Assembly (NCBI GenBank): GCA_023525975.1 | Contig: CM042034.1 | Location: 65,469,279 to 65,533,278, forward strand | Direction: 5' to 3' | Origin: Smallanthus sonchifolius | Taxonomy: Eukaryota; Streptophyta; Magnoliopsida; Asterales; Asteraceae | Length of the DNA: 64,000 bases | Part shown: one piece after another, positions 22,337-33,400 of the stretch | Layout: the number at the start of each line of letters is the position of its first letter | How positions within the stretch are numbered: position 1 is the first letter of the stretch | Program-made: the position numbers and the translations under genes | The notes under the pieces: generated by a model | The model's database searches: none | The model's input: only the letters and a program-made list of their open reading frames with translations | Told to the model about the DNA's origin: nothing

Positions 22337-25300
22337 TCAATTCGTGTCATCTTGAAATGGAGCATCCTTAAACAAGGAGGGGTATTTTGTTTTCATTTGG
22401 TCCTCTCGTTCCCATGTATACTCAGGACCACGTTTTGAGTTCCAACGTACTTTAACTAGTTTGATTCGACTACGTCTCAGCTTTTGAATTTTCCAATCTG
22501 TAATCTCAGTCGGTTCCTCGATGAAATGAAGTTTATCATCAATATGAATTTCATCTGGTGGTATGATCAAGGTCTCGTCTACCAAGCACTTCTTGAGATT
22601 CGATATGTGAAACGTGTCATGTACGTTGTTTAATTCTTGCGGTAGCTTGAGCTTGTAGGCTACAGGGCCAACCCTAGCCAGTATTTCAAACGGTCCAACG
22701 TATCTAGGGTTGAGCTTACCACGGTTACCAAACCTTGCAACTCCTTTCCATGGTGAGACTTTTAACATTACTCGGTCACCAATTTGAAATTCTAATGGTC
22801 TCCGTCGGTTATCAGCATAACTCTTCTGTCTGTCTCGGGCCGCTTTCAGACGGTCCTTAATTTTGAAGATCTTATCAGTGGTTTCCTGGACAATCTCAGG
22901 ACCTGTCAAATGTTTTTCACCTACTTTCTCCCAACATAGCGGTGAACGACATTTACGACCATATAAAGCTTCAAACGGAGCTGCTTTAATACTCGTGTGG
23001 TAGCTGTTATTATAGGAAAACTCTGCCAACGGTAAATGAGTACCCCAATTACCTCCGAAATCAATTACACACGCACAGAGCATATTTTCTAATGTTTGGA
23101 TAGTCCTTTCATTTTGACCATCCGTTTGTGGGTGATACGCCGTGCTCATGTCAAGACGTGTGCCCATGGCTTCTTGTAATGATTTCCAGATTCTAGACAC
23201 GAATCTGCTGTCTCTATCAGAGATAATAGAAATTGGCACTCCATGCCTAGCCACAGTTTCCTTGATATAAAGCTTTGCAAGTTTCTCGGTTTTATCCGTC
23301 TCTTTGATGGGTAGAAAATGAGCTGATTTTGTCAGACGATCGACAATTACCCATATCGCGTCATACCCGCTCGACGTCTTGGGTAATTTCGTGATGAAAT
23401 CCATAGAAATCTGTTCCCATTTCCGTTGGGGAATTTCGGGTTGTTGTAACAAGCCAGACGGTTTCTGATGTTAGGCTTTTACTTTTGAACACGTTAAGCA
23501 TTTACTGACATATGTGGCAATATCTCCTTTCATATTGGGCCACCAATATAATTCTTTTAGATCCTTATACATCTTATCTGAACCCGGGTGAATGGAGTAC
23601 CTGAACTTGTGGGCTTCGTCCATAACCATCTCCCGTAAGTTACCAAAAAATGGCACCCAAATTCTATTTATGAAGTATAAAGTGTCATCTGACTTTGGTT
23701 CCAACTGCTTTATCATTCCTCGTAAAGCTTCATTCTGAATGTTTTCTTCTTTGATTGCCTCTTGTTGTGCCATTCGGATTTGAGTAGTAAGACTCGTATG
23801 AATTGTTAATCCTAGGGCACGAACACGAAGAGTTTTAACTCGTTCTTTGCGATTTAAGGCGTCGGCTACGACATTGGCTTTCCCGGGATGGTACTTGATA
23901 TCACAATCATATTCGTTTAATAGTTCTACCCAACGAAGTTGTCTCATGTTAAGTTCTTTTTGATCAAAGATATGTTGAAGACTCTTGTGATCAGTAAAAA
24001 TAGTGCATCTCGTACCATAAAGATAATGTCTCCAAAACTTGAGTGCAAACACAACTGCGCCCAACTCCAAGTCGTGGGTCGTATAATTCTTTTCGTGCAC
24101 TTTTAGTTGTCACGAGGCATATGCGATGACTTTGTCTCTTTGAATTAACACACAACCAAGTCCTTGGTGTGATGCATCACAGTTTACGACAAAATTGTTG
24201 ATTCCCTCCGGAAGAGATAAGATCGGTGCACTACACAGCTTCTGCTTCAGTAATTGGAAAGCTGGCTCTTGCTTGTCACTCCAATCAAACTTCTTTTCTT
24301 TCTGGGTTAATGTGGTTAAAGGCAGGGCTATTTTTGAAAAATTCTCAATGAATCGTCTGTAGTAGCCAACCAAACCCAAAAATTGACGTACATCTGTCGG
24401 AGTCTTTGGTGCTTCCCAGTTTTTGATCGCTTCTATTTTTGATGGATCAACGTGAATTCCTTCCTTGTTGATGACATGTCCAAGAAAATGCACTTCTCGG
24501 ATCCAAAACTCACACTTAGAGAATTTAGCGTAAAGATTCTCGTTGCTGAGTAGTTCCAAAATTAATTTCAGATGATGTTCATGATCTTCTTTGGTTCGTG
24601 AATATATTAATATATCATCAATAAATACTATCACGAATTTATCCAAGTATGGCTTGCACACTCGGTTCATGAGATCCATAAAAACAGCTGGTGCGTTCGT
24701 CAAACCAAACGGCATAACTAGGAATTCGTAGTGGCCATAACGAGTCCTAAATGCCGTCTTTGGTACATCTTCTTCTTGGATTTTTAGTTGATGATGCCCC
24801 GAACGTAGATCGATCTTAGAGTAGAAGCTAGAACCTTGTAGTTGATCGAACAAATCGTCTATTCGAGGAAGTGGATATCGGTTTTTGATTGTAAGCTTGT
24901 TTAATTCCCGGTAAACAATACACATCCTAAAGGTTCCATCCTTTTTCTTTACGAATAGGACCGGAGCTCCCCAAGGTGAGAAACTCGGTCTTATGAAACC
25001 TTTATCAAGCAACTCTTGCAGTTGATTAGATAATTCCTGCATCTCGGAAGGTGCTAGTCGATACGGTGACCGCGCAACCGGTGCGGCTCCTGGTACCAAG
25101 TCGATTCGGAATTCGACTTGCCTTGGTGGTGGTAATCCAAGTAAGTCTTCAGGAAAAACTTCAGGGTAATCCTTAACGATTGGTATGTCTTCAAGTCGAT
25201 GTTCCTCGGGTTTCTTCTCGACGACGTGAGCCAGGAACACGCAATAGCCTTTACGTAGGTACTTACGAGCTTTCATGCAGTTTATCATCCTTAATGTTAC

Positions 25301-25743
25301 TCCACTCTTCTCACCTTGAATCGAAAGAACTTCTCCATTCGGGAGAGGAATATGAACAATCTTCTCAAAACAAACAATCTCGGCGTGATTCTTCGACAAC
25401 CAATCCATACCAATAACAACGTCAAAACTTCTCAGGTCAACAGGTAGTAGGTCTATACTAAATGTGTGGTTCTTAAAACATAAGGTACAACCCTGAATGA
25501 CTTCTCCAGTTTTAATTAATTTCCCGTTTCCTATTCAATTGTAAAATTTTGGTCTAGTTTGCTGGGCTTAATACCGAGTAGGGACTTAAAGTCATTTGAC
25601 ACAAAACTCATATCAGCACCCGTATCGAAAAGTATAGAGGCATAGTGATTATTTATCGGGAACGTACCAGTGACAATGTTTGGATCTTGTCGAGCGTCAC
25701 CAGCCCCCATCACAAATGCTCTTCCACGGGCCTGATTTTCGTT
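22337..25743 (-). pseudogene. Element B pol: protease, RT, RNase H, integrase, chromodomain
   Basis: Protease has SILFDTGADMSFVS (about 25615-25660), continuing to VVIGMDWLSKNHAEI. RT (25408 downwards) has the catalytic FIDD in VIVFIDDILIYSR (about 24605-24645). RNase H has NFVVNCDASHQGLGCVLIQ near 24140-24195 and FTDHKSLQHIF near 23970-24005. Integrase has the HHCC zinc site HPGSDKMYKDLKELYWW...CLTC (about 23490-23610) and the core D,D,E positions in MDFITKLP, SDRDSRFVS and NERTIQTLENML (about 23095-23405). The last frame ends with a chromodomain, EITDWKIQKLRRSRIKLVKV (about 22440-22500), thought to steer integration to marked chromatin. Breaks: a frameshift between 25531 and 25440, and in-frame stops at 24110 and 23471. 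The remaining frames are well preserved, so decay is recent. Confidence 0.93.
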
Positions 25744-26955
25744 TCAGTTCTTCAATCTTGGACAGTCTTTTCTGAAGTGCTTTGGATCTCCACACTCAAA
25801 GCATCCCTGATTCATCCTTCCTGTTCCTGGTTTGACCTTTCCTGCTACTTGATTAATCTTATTAGGATTTGCATTGCTCCAACAGTTATGGGCTAGATGC
25901 CCATACTTTTTACACTTTCCACATTGGGTACACTTTTCACTGTGATGATATCCACACTTGTCACACCTCGGTCGTGTTCCAAGATATCTATTTTGTCCTT
26001 CAATGTTGGCAGCATAGGCTTTCATAGTTCCAGGTCTCTTGTAAGTTTGATTCTTGTTTTGATTACTTGGTTTTCCAAACCATTTCCTCTTTTTCCCAGA
26101 CCTTCCTTCCTCGGTCTCCTTCTTCTCAAATAAACCATCACGCACAGCATTATCCCTTAGCTTGAAAGCTAGAATTATAGCGCTCTTGGCATCCATAGGG
26201 TTCGATGAAGTCACCAGACTTCGGATTTGAGGTGCAAGGCCCCACAAATATCTTTCAACCTTCTTGTATTCTGGGGTAACCATGTGTGGAACTAAACTTG
26301 CTAACGCATTGAATCGGTCAGTGTAGCCAGCAACATCATCTCCTATCATCTGTAAATTCCACATTTCAGATTCGAGCTTTTGCAACTCATTTCGAGGACA
26401 ATATTCCTCACTCATCATGGCTTTCAGCTCCTCCCAAGTCAGTTGGTATGCAATCTGCCTTCCCAGGGTTTTCACTTGTGAATTCCACCAAGTTAAAGCC
26501 TTATCAGTGAGCGTGCATGTAGAATACTTCACCATGCAGTCAGCGGTGCATTCACTAATATCAATCACCGACTCCATCTTTTCTATCCATCTCATTAGCC
26601 CAACTGCACCCTCAGTGCCATTGAAGTTGCGGGGGTTGCAAGATAGAAAGGCCTTGTAGGAGCATTTCCTATTTGGAGCATCTGTAGAATTACAAGTCAT
26701 AACGTCATTAATTCGGATCATGACTATGTGTTATGGCTTATTTATTCTATTACCTCCGGAACCTCCGGCTGTACCGCTACCTCCTGCACCTCCTCCGCCG
26801 GTACCACTACCGTTTCCTCCTCCACTATTTCGATTTGCCTCATACTGCTCCATGGCAGCAGCTACTCGCTGTGCTATGAGTTGCTCCACGTTTGGGGAAA
26901 TCGTCTCGTTGTTATCAACAGTAGTGTCACGGGGTGTCCTACGCTTAGGTGCCAC
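25744..26955 (-). pseudogene. Element B gag, one in-frame stop
   Basis: ATG 26955 opens MAPKRRTPRD, a basic start followed by a Gly/Ser-rich linker. A stop at 26731-26733 interrupts; the same frame goes on to 25744. The middle part has the gypsy gag capsid signature (FNGTEGAVGLMRWIEKME, CTLTDKALTWWNSQ, WEELKAMMSEEYCPRNE). A Cys/His-rich tail follows, with CGKCKKYGHLAHNC and CFECGDPKHFRKDCP knuckles for RNA packaging. It ends PRLKN and a stop, with protease following in the same frame after 30 bases, so stop readthrough or a mutated stop are both possible. Confidence 0.9.
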
Positions 26956-27211
26956 GACGTTCTTTCTAACATATCAATTAAAAAGAAACAACATTATATA
27001 ATAATAATGATAGATCATGACATAAGGATACAACAACATCAAATGAAAACAACCATCATTACAACATAAACCATCACATACATAGTTAAAACATGCATAG
27101 TACATTGTTCCAAAAGACAAGGATATAAAAGGGATGGGTTCTCATGACCACATCAGTACCAAAGTTTTAAACTACATAATGTGCTATGGGCACAACCCAC
27201 CCATAATAGGT

Positions 27212-28015
27212 TTAAAAGAAGAAGTGGGAGTACAATCCAATCATCATGGCAAGTCCCGCCATGACAAAGCTAGCTCTAGCCACAAACTCTGCAGCCAAAG
27301 TCCTTTCTTCCAGCGCCTCCACCATGTCTCGGACCGTGAGAGTGAACTGCCAGTCCATATCAGCTCTCAACTCTAGGTAGTCAGTGGCACCCTGTATGTC
27401 TCTGGTGCTGTCCTCCAGAGTCTGAACTCGAGATCCGAGCCCTTAACGTAAGTGCGTGGTTGCATCCCCATGTGCCCGGATATCATCTAGGAGGTCATCA
27501 AGACGTTCCTCGTGCATATGAACGCGTGCTACCAATGTAGGCACTGTGAGCTCCATGCCTTCCCCAGTGTGGGGTAGGGGTGTTGGGGAGTTGGAGGACT
27601 CTCCGAGTTCGAAGGTATAGGGAATGCTCTCCATCTCCCTCCATCGTGCCAGGGTACGGGGCATCCAACGGATAGTCCCCACCGTAGGGTGGTAACAGGG
27701 TCGTTGCCTAGGTGGTTCCTCATCAGTCTCCAAGTTTTCCAGGTCATGGGCTGCCAGGGTTCTCTTGCGTGGAAATCAAACCTTCTTCCTAGCACTCTCT
27801 ACCATAACTGGTCCTCCGCTTTTCTTTCGGTAGACGATAGGCGGTTCTCCCAGGGCAACATTGGGTGGTGTGGAGCTGCGAACTTGTACTCGATTTTTGG
27901 GGCGTGTGTCAGAAAGTTCCTCGTTGGATTCAGAGTCAGAGACGGGGTCAGAGTGTGAATGTGACGACATGCTTGTGACTACAATATCCATGTGACAAGA
28001 TGAATGGTTATGCAA
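27212..28015 (-). pseudogene. Element B extra ORF upstream of gag (unknown function)
   Basis: A single minus frame of ~268 codons starts about 85 nt after the PBS and ends with TAA at 27212-27214. Two in-frame stops (27776 and 27443) break it. Reading through them shows a Ser/Asp-rich N-terminus (SSHSHSDPVSDSESNEELSD), a basic segment (VESARKKV then FPRKRT), a Pro/Arg-rich middle, a heptad-rich helical region (EERLDDLLDDIRAHGD and LEDSTRDIQG) and a hydrophobic C-terminus (AGLAMMIGLYSHFFF) that could anchor in a membrane. I recognise no family. Coding-like composition and the steady frame support a real ORF. A 255-nt noncoding gap separates it from gag. Confidence 0.65.
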
Positions 28016-28100
28016 TGCTTATGCAATGAAAACGTTTTAGTGAGTCATTTAAATTATAGACTAGGTTCCGTTTTAGACTCCTAGTTCGCTATAATCAATG

Positions 28101-28112
28101 GCTCTGATACCA
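28101..28112 (-). promoter_or_regulatory. Element B primer-binding site
   Basis: GCTCTGATACCA on the plus strand, i.e. TGGTATCAGAGC on the element strand, five bases inside the 5' LTR edge at 28118. Confidence 0.88.
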
Positions 28113-28117
28113 AGTTC

Positions 28118-30408
28118 TGTCACACCCCGCCAAGGCGGAAACGCGAGGCGTGACGTTCATGGTTTCCAAAGCATATGATTACCGCAAACACATACATGAT
28201 AAATGGATACATAAACAAGTTTAAAGTGTTACATTTCAAAAATGTAAATTAGGTTTACAAAAGTGAAGATTTCGCAAATATGACCCAATTACAATGAGTT
28301 ATACAAGAGAAATCCCCCAAATAGTTGTATCCATCGTGCATGCATGTAATCTACATTGCTAACCTTGCGATCACGTCAATTTCCTGAAAAACATACTTAA
28401 AATTGTCAACACGAGGTTGGTGAGTTCACAGGTTTAATCAAATAGTTCTTTGTAAAATTCAATTGTTCGTAAGTAGTTCCAGTTGCATGTGATAATCAGA
28501 ATAAGAATTGTTGACTCATTTGTAAACTAGCTAGGAATACAAATAATATGTTCCTACATGAGCCGTAACCAAACCATGACAATTGTTTTTGCCCCTAATT
28601 TCGTTATCCAGTTCTATGCGGCCATAAATCCTCCAGATTGTGGTTAGCGCGACTAACCATGACCGGGAGACGTCACTCTCCATACTACTATCCATAGGAC
28701 CCTAGGCTACAGTTAATGGTTACTAAATTGTTCCAGGGGACTTTAGCGGCCTCAAATCGTTTAACTCATGTAAACATAAAAGTCGAATCTTATTCTCTTG
28801 TTATCACATAAAAATAGTTGTAAGTATGTTCTTCCCCCAAATATTGAAAACAGTAAAAAGGGGCCGTGAAACTCACCTTGAGTTTGTGTATGCTTGCAAT
28901 GATAATTGTTCTAGTCAAACTTGACTATTTGTACCCTAATTACAAAAGGGTAATTCGTGTTATGACCGAATGTCTCATATGCAAATTGTTCACCGACTTA
29001 GAAAATCTGATTGCTTTAGTTTAAATATCTTTTTAGTTTTTCAACACTTGTTTCGTTATAAAATAGTTCTAAGTTACTACCCAATGGGCCTGAAACAGGT
29101 ATCGAAACTACCTAGTTTCGATTGAACAAAACAGATGTCGAAACTACCTAGTTTCGATTGAGCAAACTGGGTATCGAAACTACCTAGTTTCGATTGGGTA
29201 AGAAAAGTATCGAAACAACCTAGTTTCGATTGAGTAATAGATATCGAAACTAATTAGTTTCGATTGAACAACAGGTATCGAAATTACTTAGTTTCGATTG
29301 AGTAAACAGGTATCGAAACTACCTAGTTTCGATTGAGTAAACAGGTATCGAAACTATAGTTTCGATTACTGAAATTTTGATTTGACAGAATCAGTCCTGC
29401 TTATTTTTATGTTTTAAACTTGAATTCGACACCATTTTCTTGTTATTTTACTTACGTTCGAGTAAACTGTATGTTTAGCTACGGTTTTAAAGAAAATAAT
29501 GTGGATGGTATCGAGTTTTTACCTCTGGACAGAGATGATGATTTTTGAGAGAAAAAGAGAATGATCTTGACTTCTCCTGCTAAAAACCTTTGAGAAAACA
29601 CTTGGAACTCTCCTTATAATACCGAAATAAAGGATTTTGCCTTAAAACTTGACTTCGATTTGAAGAGAAATGGGGAAGATTGCCATAAGAAATGAGAATG
29701 ATGAAAGGGGTTCGTGAGAATGGTGATTGAGGTGGTATGGTTTATATCTGAGTTTTGAAGTCATGAGGTATGGGTTTAAAGATAAAGAATTTGAATGAGA
29801 GGAAAACTGTAGTGTGAATGGGGGGGGGGGTCTTCTCTGGCTTCGGCCGAGAAAGTCAAGGGGGTGGGTTGGGTTAATTTATCTAATAAAATTTAAGTGT
29901 AAATTTATTGATTAGAGTTTTTAAATGGTAATTAAATTTGGTTTAGGTTTCTCACGGTATTATAATTTTAACAAGTTTAAGGCTCGTTGAAGAAAATATT
30001 GAAATCTTGGGTCGTATAATTCGTTGAGGTGATTATTTGTAGGTATGAGTACCTAAAGGTGGCGCTACATAGTAACGTCTTCGAAAAGTCCATTATTTTA
30101 CTTTTACGTATATTATATGATTTAGTCTTAAAAATAAATTATAGTTCAACGTAAATTTTGTGTAATATATATGTATATATATATATTTTTCTGGTTATTT
30201 AATTTCACCACAAACGTTCGTATTAGTCGGTTTATATGGTACGTGAACCGGTAACTCCTAGAATTACCAAATATGAAATGAGACGATGTACGGTTTTTGT
30301 TAGACCTTAATGTCCTTGTTTGTGAAATTAAGTAAATCATGAAAACAATTATAATGTAAACTCGTTTATAACATGTACGGATATTGACCTGAAATGTCGT
30401 GTGTCACA
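28118..30408 (-). repeat. Element B 5' LTR
   Basis: 2291 bp, partner of 20010-22302, with only scattered single-base differences by eye. The palindromic array recurs at 29097-29366. A (TA)n patch lies near 30165-30185. It is followed by the exact TSD GTTCA. Confidence 0.95.
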
Positions 30409-30413
30409 GTTCA

Positions 30414-30605
30414 ACAACTCGTCTAACCGATTACAATAATCAAAACATCTATTTAAACTAATCGGCTGGGCCTGGGCCGCATACTCCAAGTATGCGGTTG
30501 GGGAGCCGCATACTTGAAGTATGCGGCCGCATACTTCACAAAACTTGTCTTATGTACATCCCGGTAATCTCTTGATGCGTTAGCCTATTAGGTTCGATCC
30601 TTACA
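30414..30605 (-). repeat. Element C 3' LTR, right piece
   Basis: This is the continuation of 19833-20009 after element B, ending CCTTACA at 30605. It contains GCCGCATACTTGAAGTATGCGGC, a palindrome. Relative to the 5' LTR it lacks 19 bp at this palindrome. Confidence 0.88.
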
Positions 30606-30618
30606 ATCTCCCCCTAGG
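30606..30618 (-). promoter_or_regulatory. Element C polypurine tract
   Basis: ATCTCCCCCTAGG on the plus strand, i.e. CCTAGGGGGAGAT on the element strand, next to the 3' LTR and like that of element E. Confidence 0.82.
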
Positions 30619-30636
30619 CTAATGCATTCAAGCAAC

Positions 30637-33382
30637 TCAGAGTATTTCAACTTCTGCTGAGTGATTACAGCCTCCCACAAAAAGGCCTTGAACTAACGTC
30701 GTGGCTATCACTTTCAAGAACAGCTTAGTCTCCTTCTCGTTTTCTTCTAGCCGAACAATTTCTGCTTGGACAGTCTCATCATATCTTCCTTCCCAAACTT
30801 CACTAAATCCATAGGATCAGCTATTGTGAACTCTCTTTCAGTACAGTGAATGTCTAGAAGATCAGTCACAGGACTGTAAGACCAGCACACCAGCTTACTC
30901 AGTGAGTTATCCGACAGTCCTTTATGAACAGGGACACAGTCAACCGTTTTGGGAGGAGGATAGACTTCCATTATAAGCGGCTTCTAGGTGATCCTGCCGA
31001 TCATGTACTTTGATGTCACCCTCTTGCACTTAGCCGTCTTCATTACCTTGAAGTCATTTTCACATTCTCTTCTAAGAAATTCGACGAAGTTACTTGCATC
31101 TCCATCGTTCCCGAAGTTGTAGAAGGGAACTTTGATTAAAGTTCTGAGATCATATTTGGGCAAGGATTGAAAGTCGTGCTTATCAGCAAAATACTCGACC
31201 CTCCCATTTTTCTTCTTGATCAGGTAGAGATGCTTCTCACAGTCATACATCCAGCTTAAAATTAGAGAACGATCATTCTTCTTTGCAAGTGCGTTGGATG
31301 TTGTGACATAATGAACTTCTGGTGGAGGAATGAAGTTGAACCAACTTTCCTTTTTGTCTGCACTGCCTGTGGAAGATGTCGCTTCAGAGGCGTCTTTAGG
31401 TTTAGCCACAGGGTCAGCAGTTTCCTCTGTTCAAAGTCAAATGAAAGATCATTTTCAAACTGTTGTGCTCCCTTATCTTCTGACACAGGAACATAAACGA
31501 CCATCGCTCTGGACATATCTTCTTGTGAGCTTGGTCTTTGGTCTTCCTGGTCGTTACTTTGATCGTTTTCATCCTTTTTGCCTTCATTATCATCACCATC
31601 ACCATCATCATCATCACCTTTATCATTATTATTGCCACTGAAGCCATCTTCTTTCTTCTTTTTCTTTTTCTCTTTCAATTTCTTCAACTCTTGAAGCACA
31701 TACTTGATGTTGTTTCTGAGACTTTGGATCTGACCACTTTGGATGTTAATGGTAGTCCTGAGAGTGTTGTTGTCTGCAGAGAGCTTTTCAATCTTTGAAC
31801 CTTTGGCCAAAGAGTCTTGTTCTAAGCTAAAGACTCGTTGATACAGGGCTTGATCATCCACTGGCTCATAAGCAATCTTTTCTTTACCTTTGTCAGGCTT
31901 TGCTGGAACGGTGGGTGTGATGATTGGTGTGGACTTCTTTGGGAGTTGTACAGAAGCTTTTTCTCACTTCCTCTGAACTAGATCAGCTTCATAATCATAG
32001 TCTTCATCGGAAGTATCACTCTTTTGTTCAGATCGGTTGATGAGAGGAGGTTTCCCATCAGCCTTTCTTTTGACCAGTATGCTTCGGTGATATTTGTTAA
32101 TGGGCACTTCTTCTTTCTCACTCTCTTTTTCTGAGGAATCAATGCTATCTGATCCATCTTCATACTCACTTTCCTTTTCTTCCACATTTGCCGTACTTAA
32201 GCTCTGAGCTTCATCTCCCTTTTCACTGGCAACACTCTGAGTTGCAGTGTCAGATAACATCAAGTCATCTAAGTTAAGATCGACCATATCTTCTGTATTC
32301 TCTTGATTTTCAAAATAAATTGGCCCTTCAATGTTGAAGTTTTGATCAGCCTCGTGTTCTTCAGAAAGTTTGACATTTGGAATCACAGGCTCATTTAGGA
32401 TTGGAACTTCAACTTGATTTTGAGCCTGTTGGCGCACACATATCTTTCTACTACGAGGCTGAGGTGGTTGTTGTGGATGTGGAGGTGGTGGTGGTGGTTG
32501 TTGTGGATGTGGAGGTGGTGGTGGTAGTTGTTGTGGATGTGGAGGTGGTGGTGGTGGTTGTTGTGGATGTGGAGGTGGTGGTGGTGGCTGTGGGTGAGGC
32601 TGCTGAGGCTGGTTATCGTTGGTCTTTGGAAAGGCACCGAATTTCTCCAACGGTCTCAGGCCGGCATAGAAACCTTGCTTGTTCATGCACATATAGGACA
32701 TAATGCTTTTATCCATCACTTTTACGTGCAGCCTCCTTTGAGTCATAACCAACTCCGGATGTTCTCTGTTAATGATCATCTGTAGGAATCGAGGATACAT
32801 CAAGAAGACAGACTTCTTCTTTCCAGTTAAATTTCTTTTCATTTCTTCAAACACCACCCTTGAGAAATTAAAGTTCTCCCCCGTGACAAGTGCATATACC
32901 ATTGATGTCATGTTGGCACTTAGCTCATCATAGCCTCCTTTACTTCCCGAAATACATTGATTTACCACATATGCCAAGTAACTCTAATACGGTGGAAGAT
33001 ATCTCTTTAAATCCGAAGGTAGTTCTCCTTCATAACTCATCCGTTGAAAGGTTTCAGTCATTTATTCAGCAGTATAACTTGTAGGGTGTTCGGGATTATC
33101 ACCAAAGTTCAAGAAAGTTCTTATCACAGCTTCAGTTATTACAATACGCTTTCCAGCCACTGTACTAGCTATCCCTTCCACATCATTCTCTGTGACAATA
33201 TCTATGGTGCTCCAGAAATCTCTGATGAATTCTTCACATATGTCTGGATGTTGAGATAGAGCATGAAACACCCTAGACGCCCGTAATCCCACTATCATGG
33301 ACCGAAAAACACTGTGATTCTATGGTGGATCCTCCAAGTATGCTGGTTCATTATGATCCTTTACAAATTTCATGTTTGCCAT
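30637..33382 (-). pseudogene. Element C ORF3 (env-position protein of unknown function), broken
   Basis: About 915 codons on the minus strand, start ATG 33382 (MANMKF...DHN, as in element E). The N-terminal domain (33382 to about 32660) has FWST, TEAVIRTFLNFGD and FLMYPRFLQ in the same order as in E. Then comes a low-complexity segment of four 10-residue PPPPPPHPQQ-like units (30-bp tandem repeats, about 32460-32600). An acidic region follows, then a Leu-heptad coiled coil running into KKLKEKKKKKKEDG (about 31650-31850), an acidic Asp/Gly/Asn stretch, and a C-terminal domain shared with E (DPMDLVKFGKED near 30780-30815). Breaks: stop TAG in the N-terminal part near 33320, stops near 33060 and 32978, frame changes near 31970 and 31400, a stop near 30984, and a frameshift near 30750. 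No signal peptide or membrane span is visible. Confidence 0.75.
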
Positions 33383-33400
33383 TTCCTGCAATCAACAAGT
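33383..33400 (-). promoter_or_regulatory. Candidate 3' splice site before element C ORF3
   Basis: On the element strand, CTTGTTGATTGCAG|GAA-ATG. The AG is at 33386-33387, three bases before the ATG. Same position as in element E (AG two bases before its ATG). Confidence 0.42.

Larger units (their letters stand above)
20010..30408 (-). mobile_element. Element B: chromodomain Ty3/gypsy retrotransposon
   Basis: A full 10.4-kb minus-strand element inserted in the 3' LTR of C. LTRs of 2293 and 2291 bp are nearly identical by eye, and the flanking GTTCA pentamers (20005-20009 and 30409-30413) are exact. The PBS is at 28101-28112 and a polypurine tract lies beside the other LTR (22303-22315). It encodes an extra ORF ahead of gag, then gag, protease, RT, RNase H, integrase (RT before integrase, the gypsy order) and a C-terminal chromodomain. 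Long LTRs plus chromodomain fit the Tekay/Del chromoviruses (inference). It has several stops and one frameshift, so it is recent but probably not autonomous. Confidence 0.95.

Noticed and set aside
32377..32703. Plus-strand frame with VVVVVVDVE repeats
   Set aside because: Antisense shadow of the Pro/His minisatellite of C ORF3.
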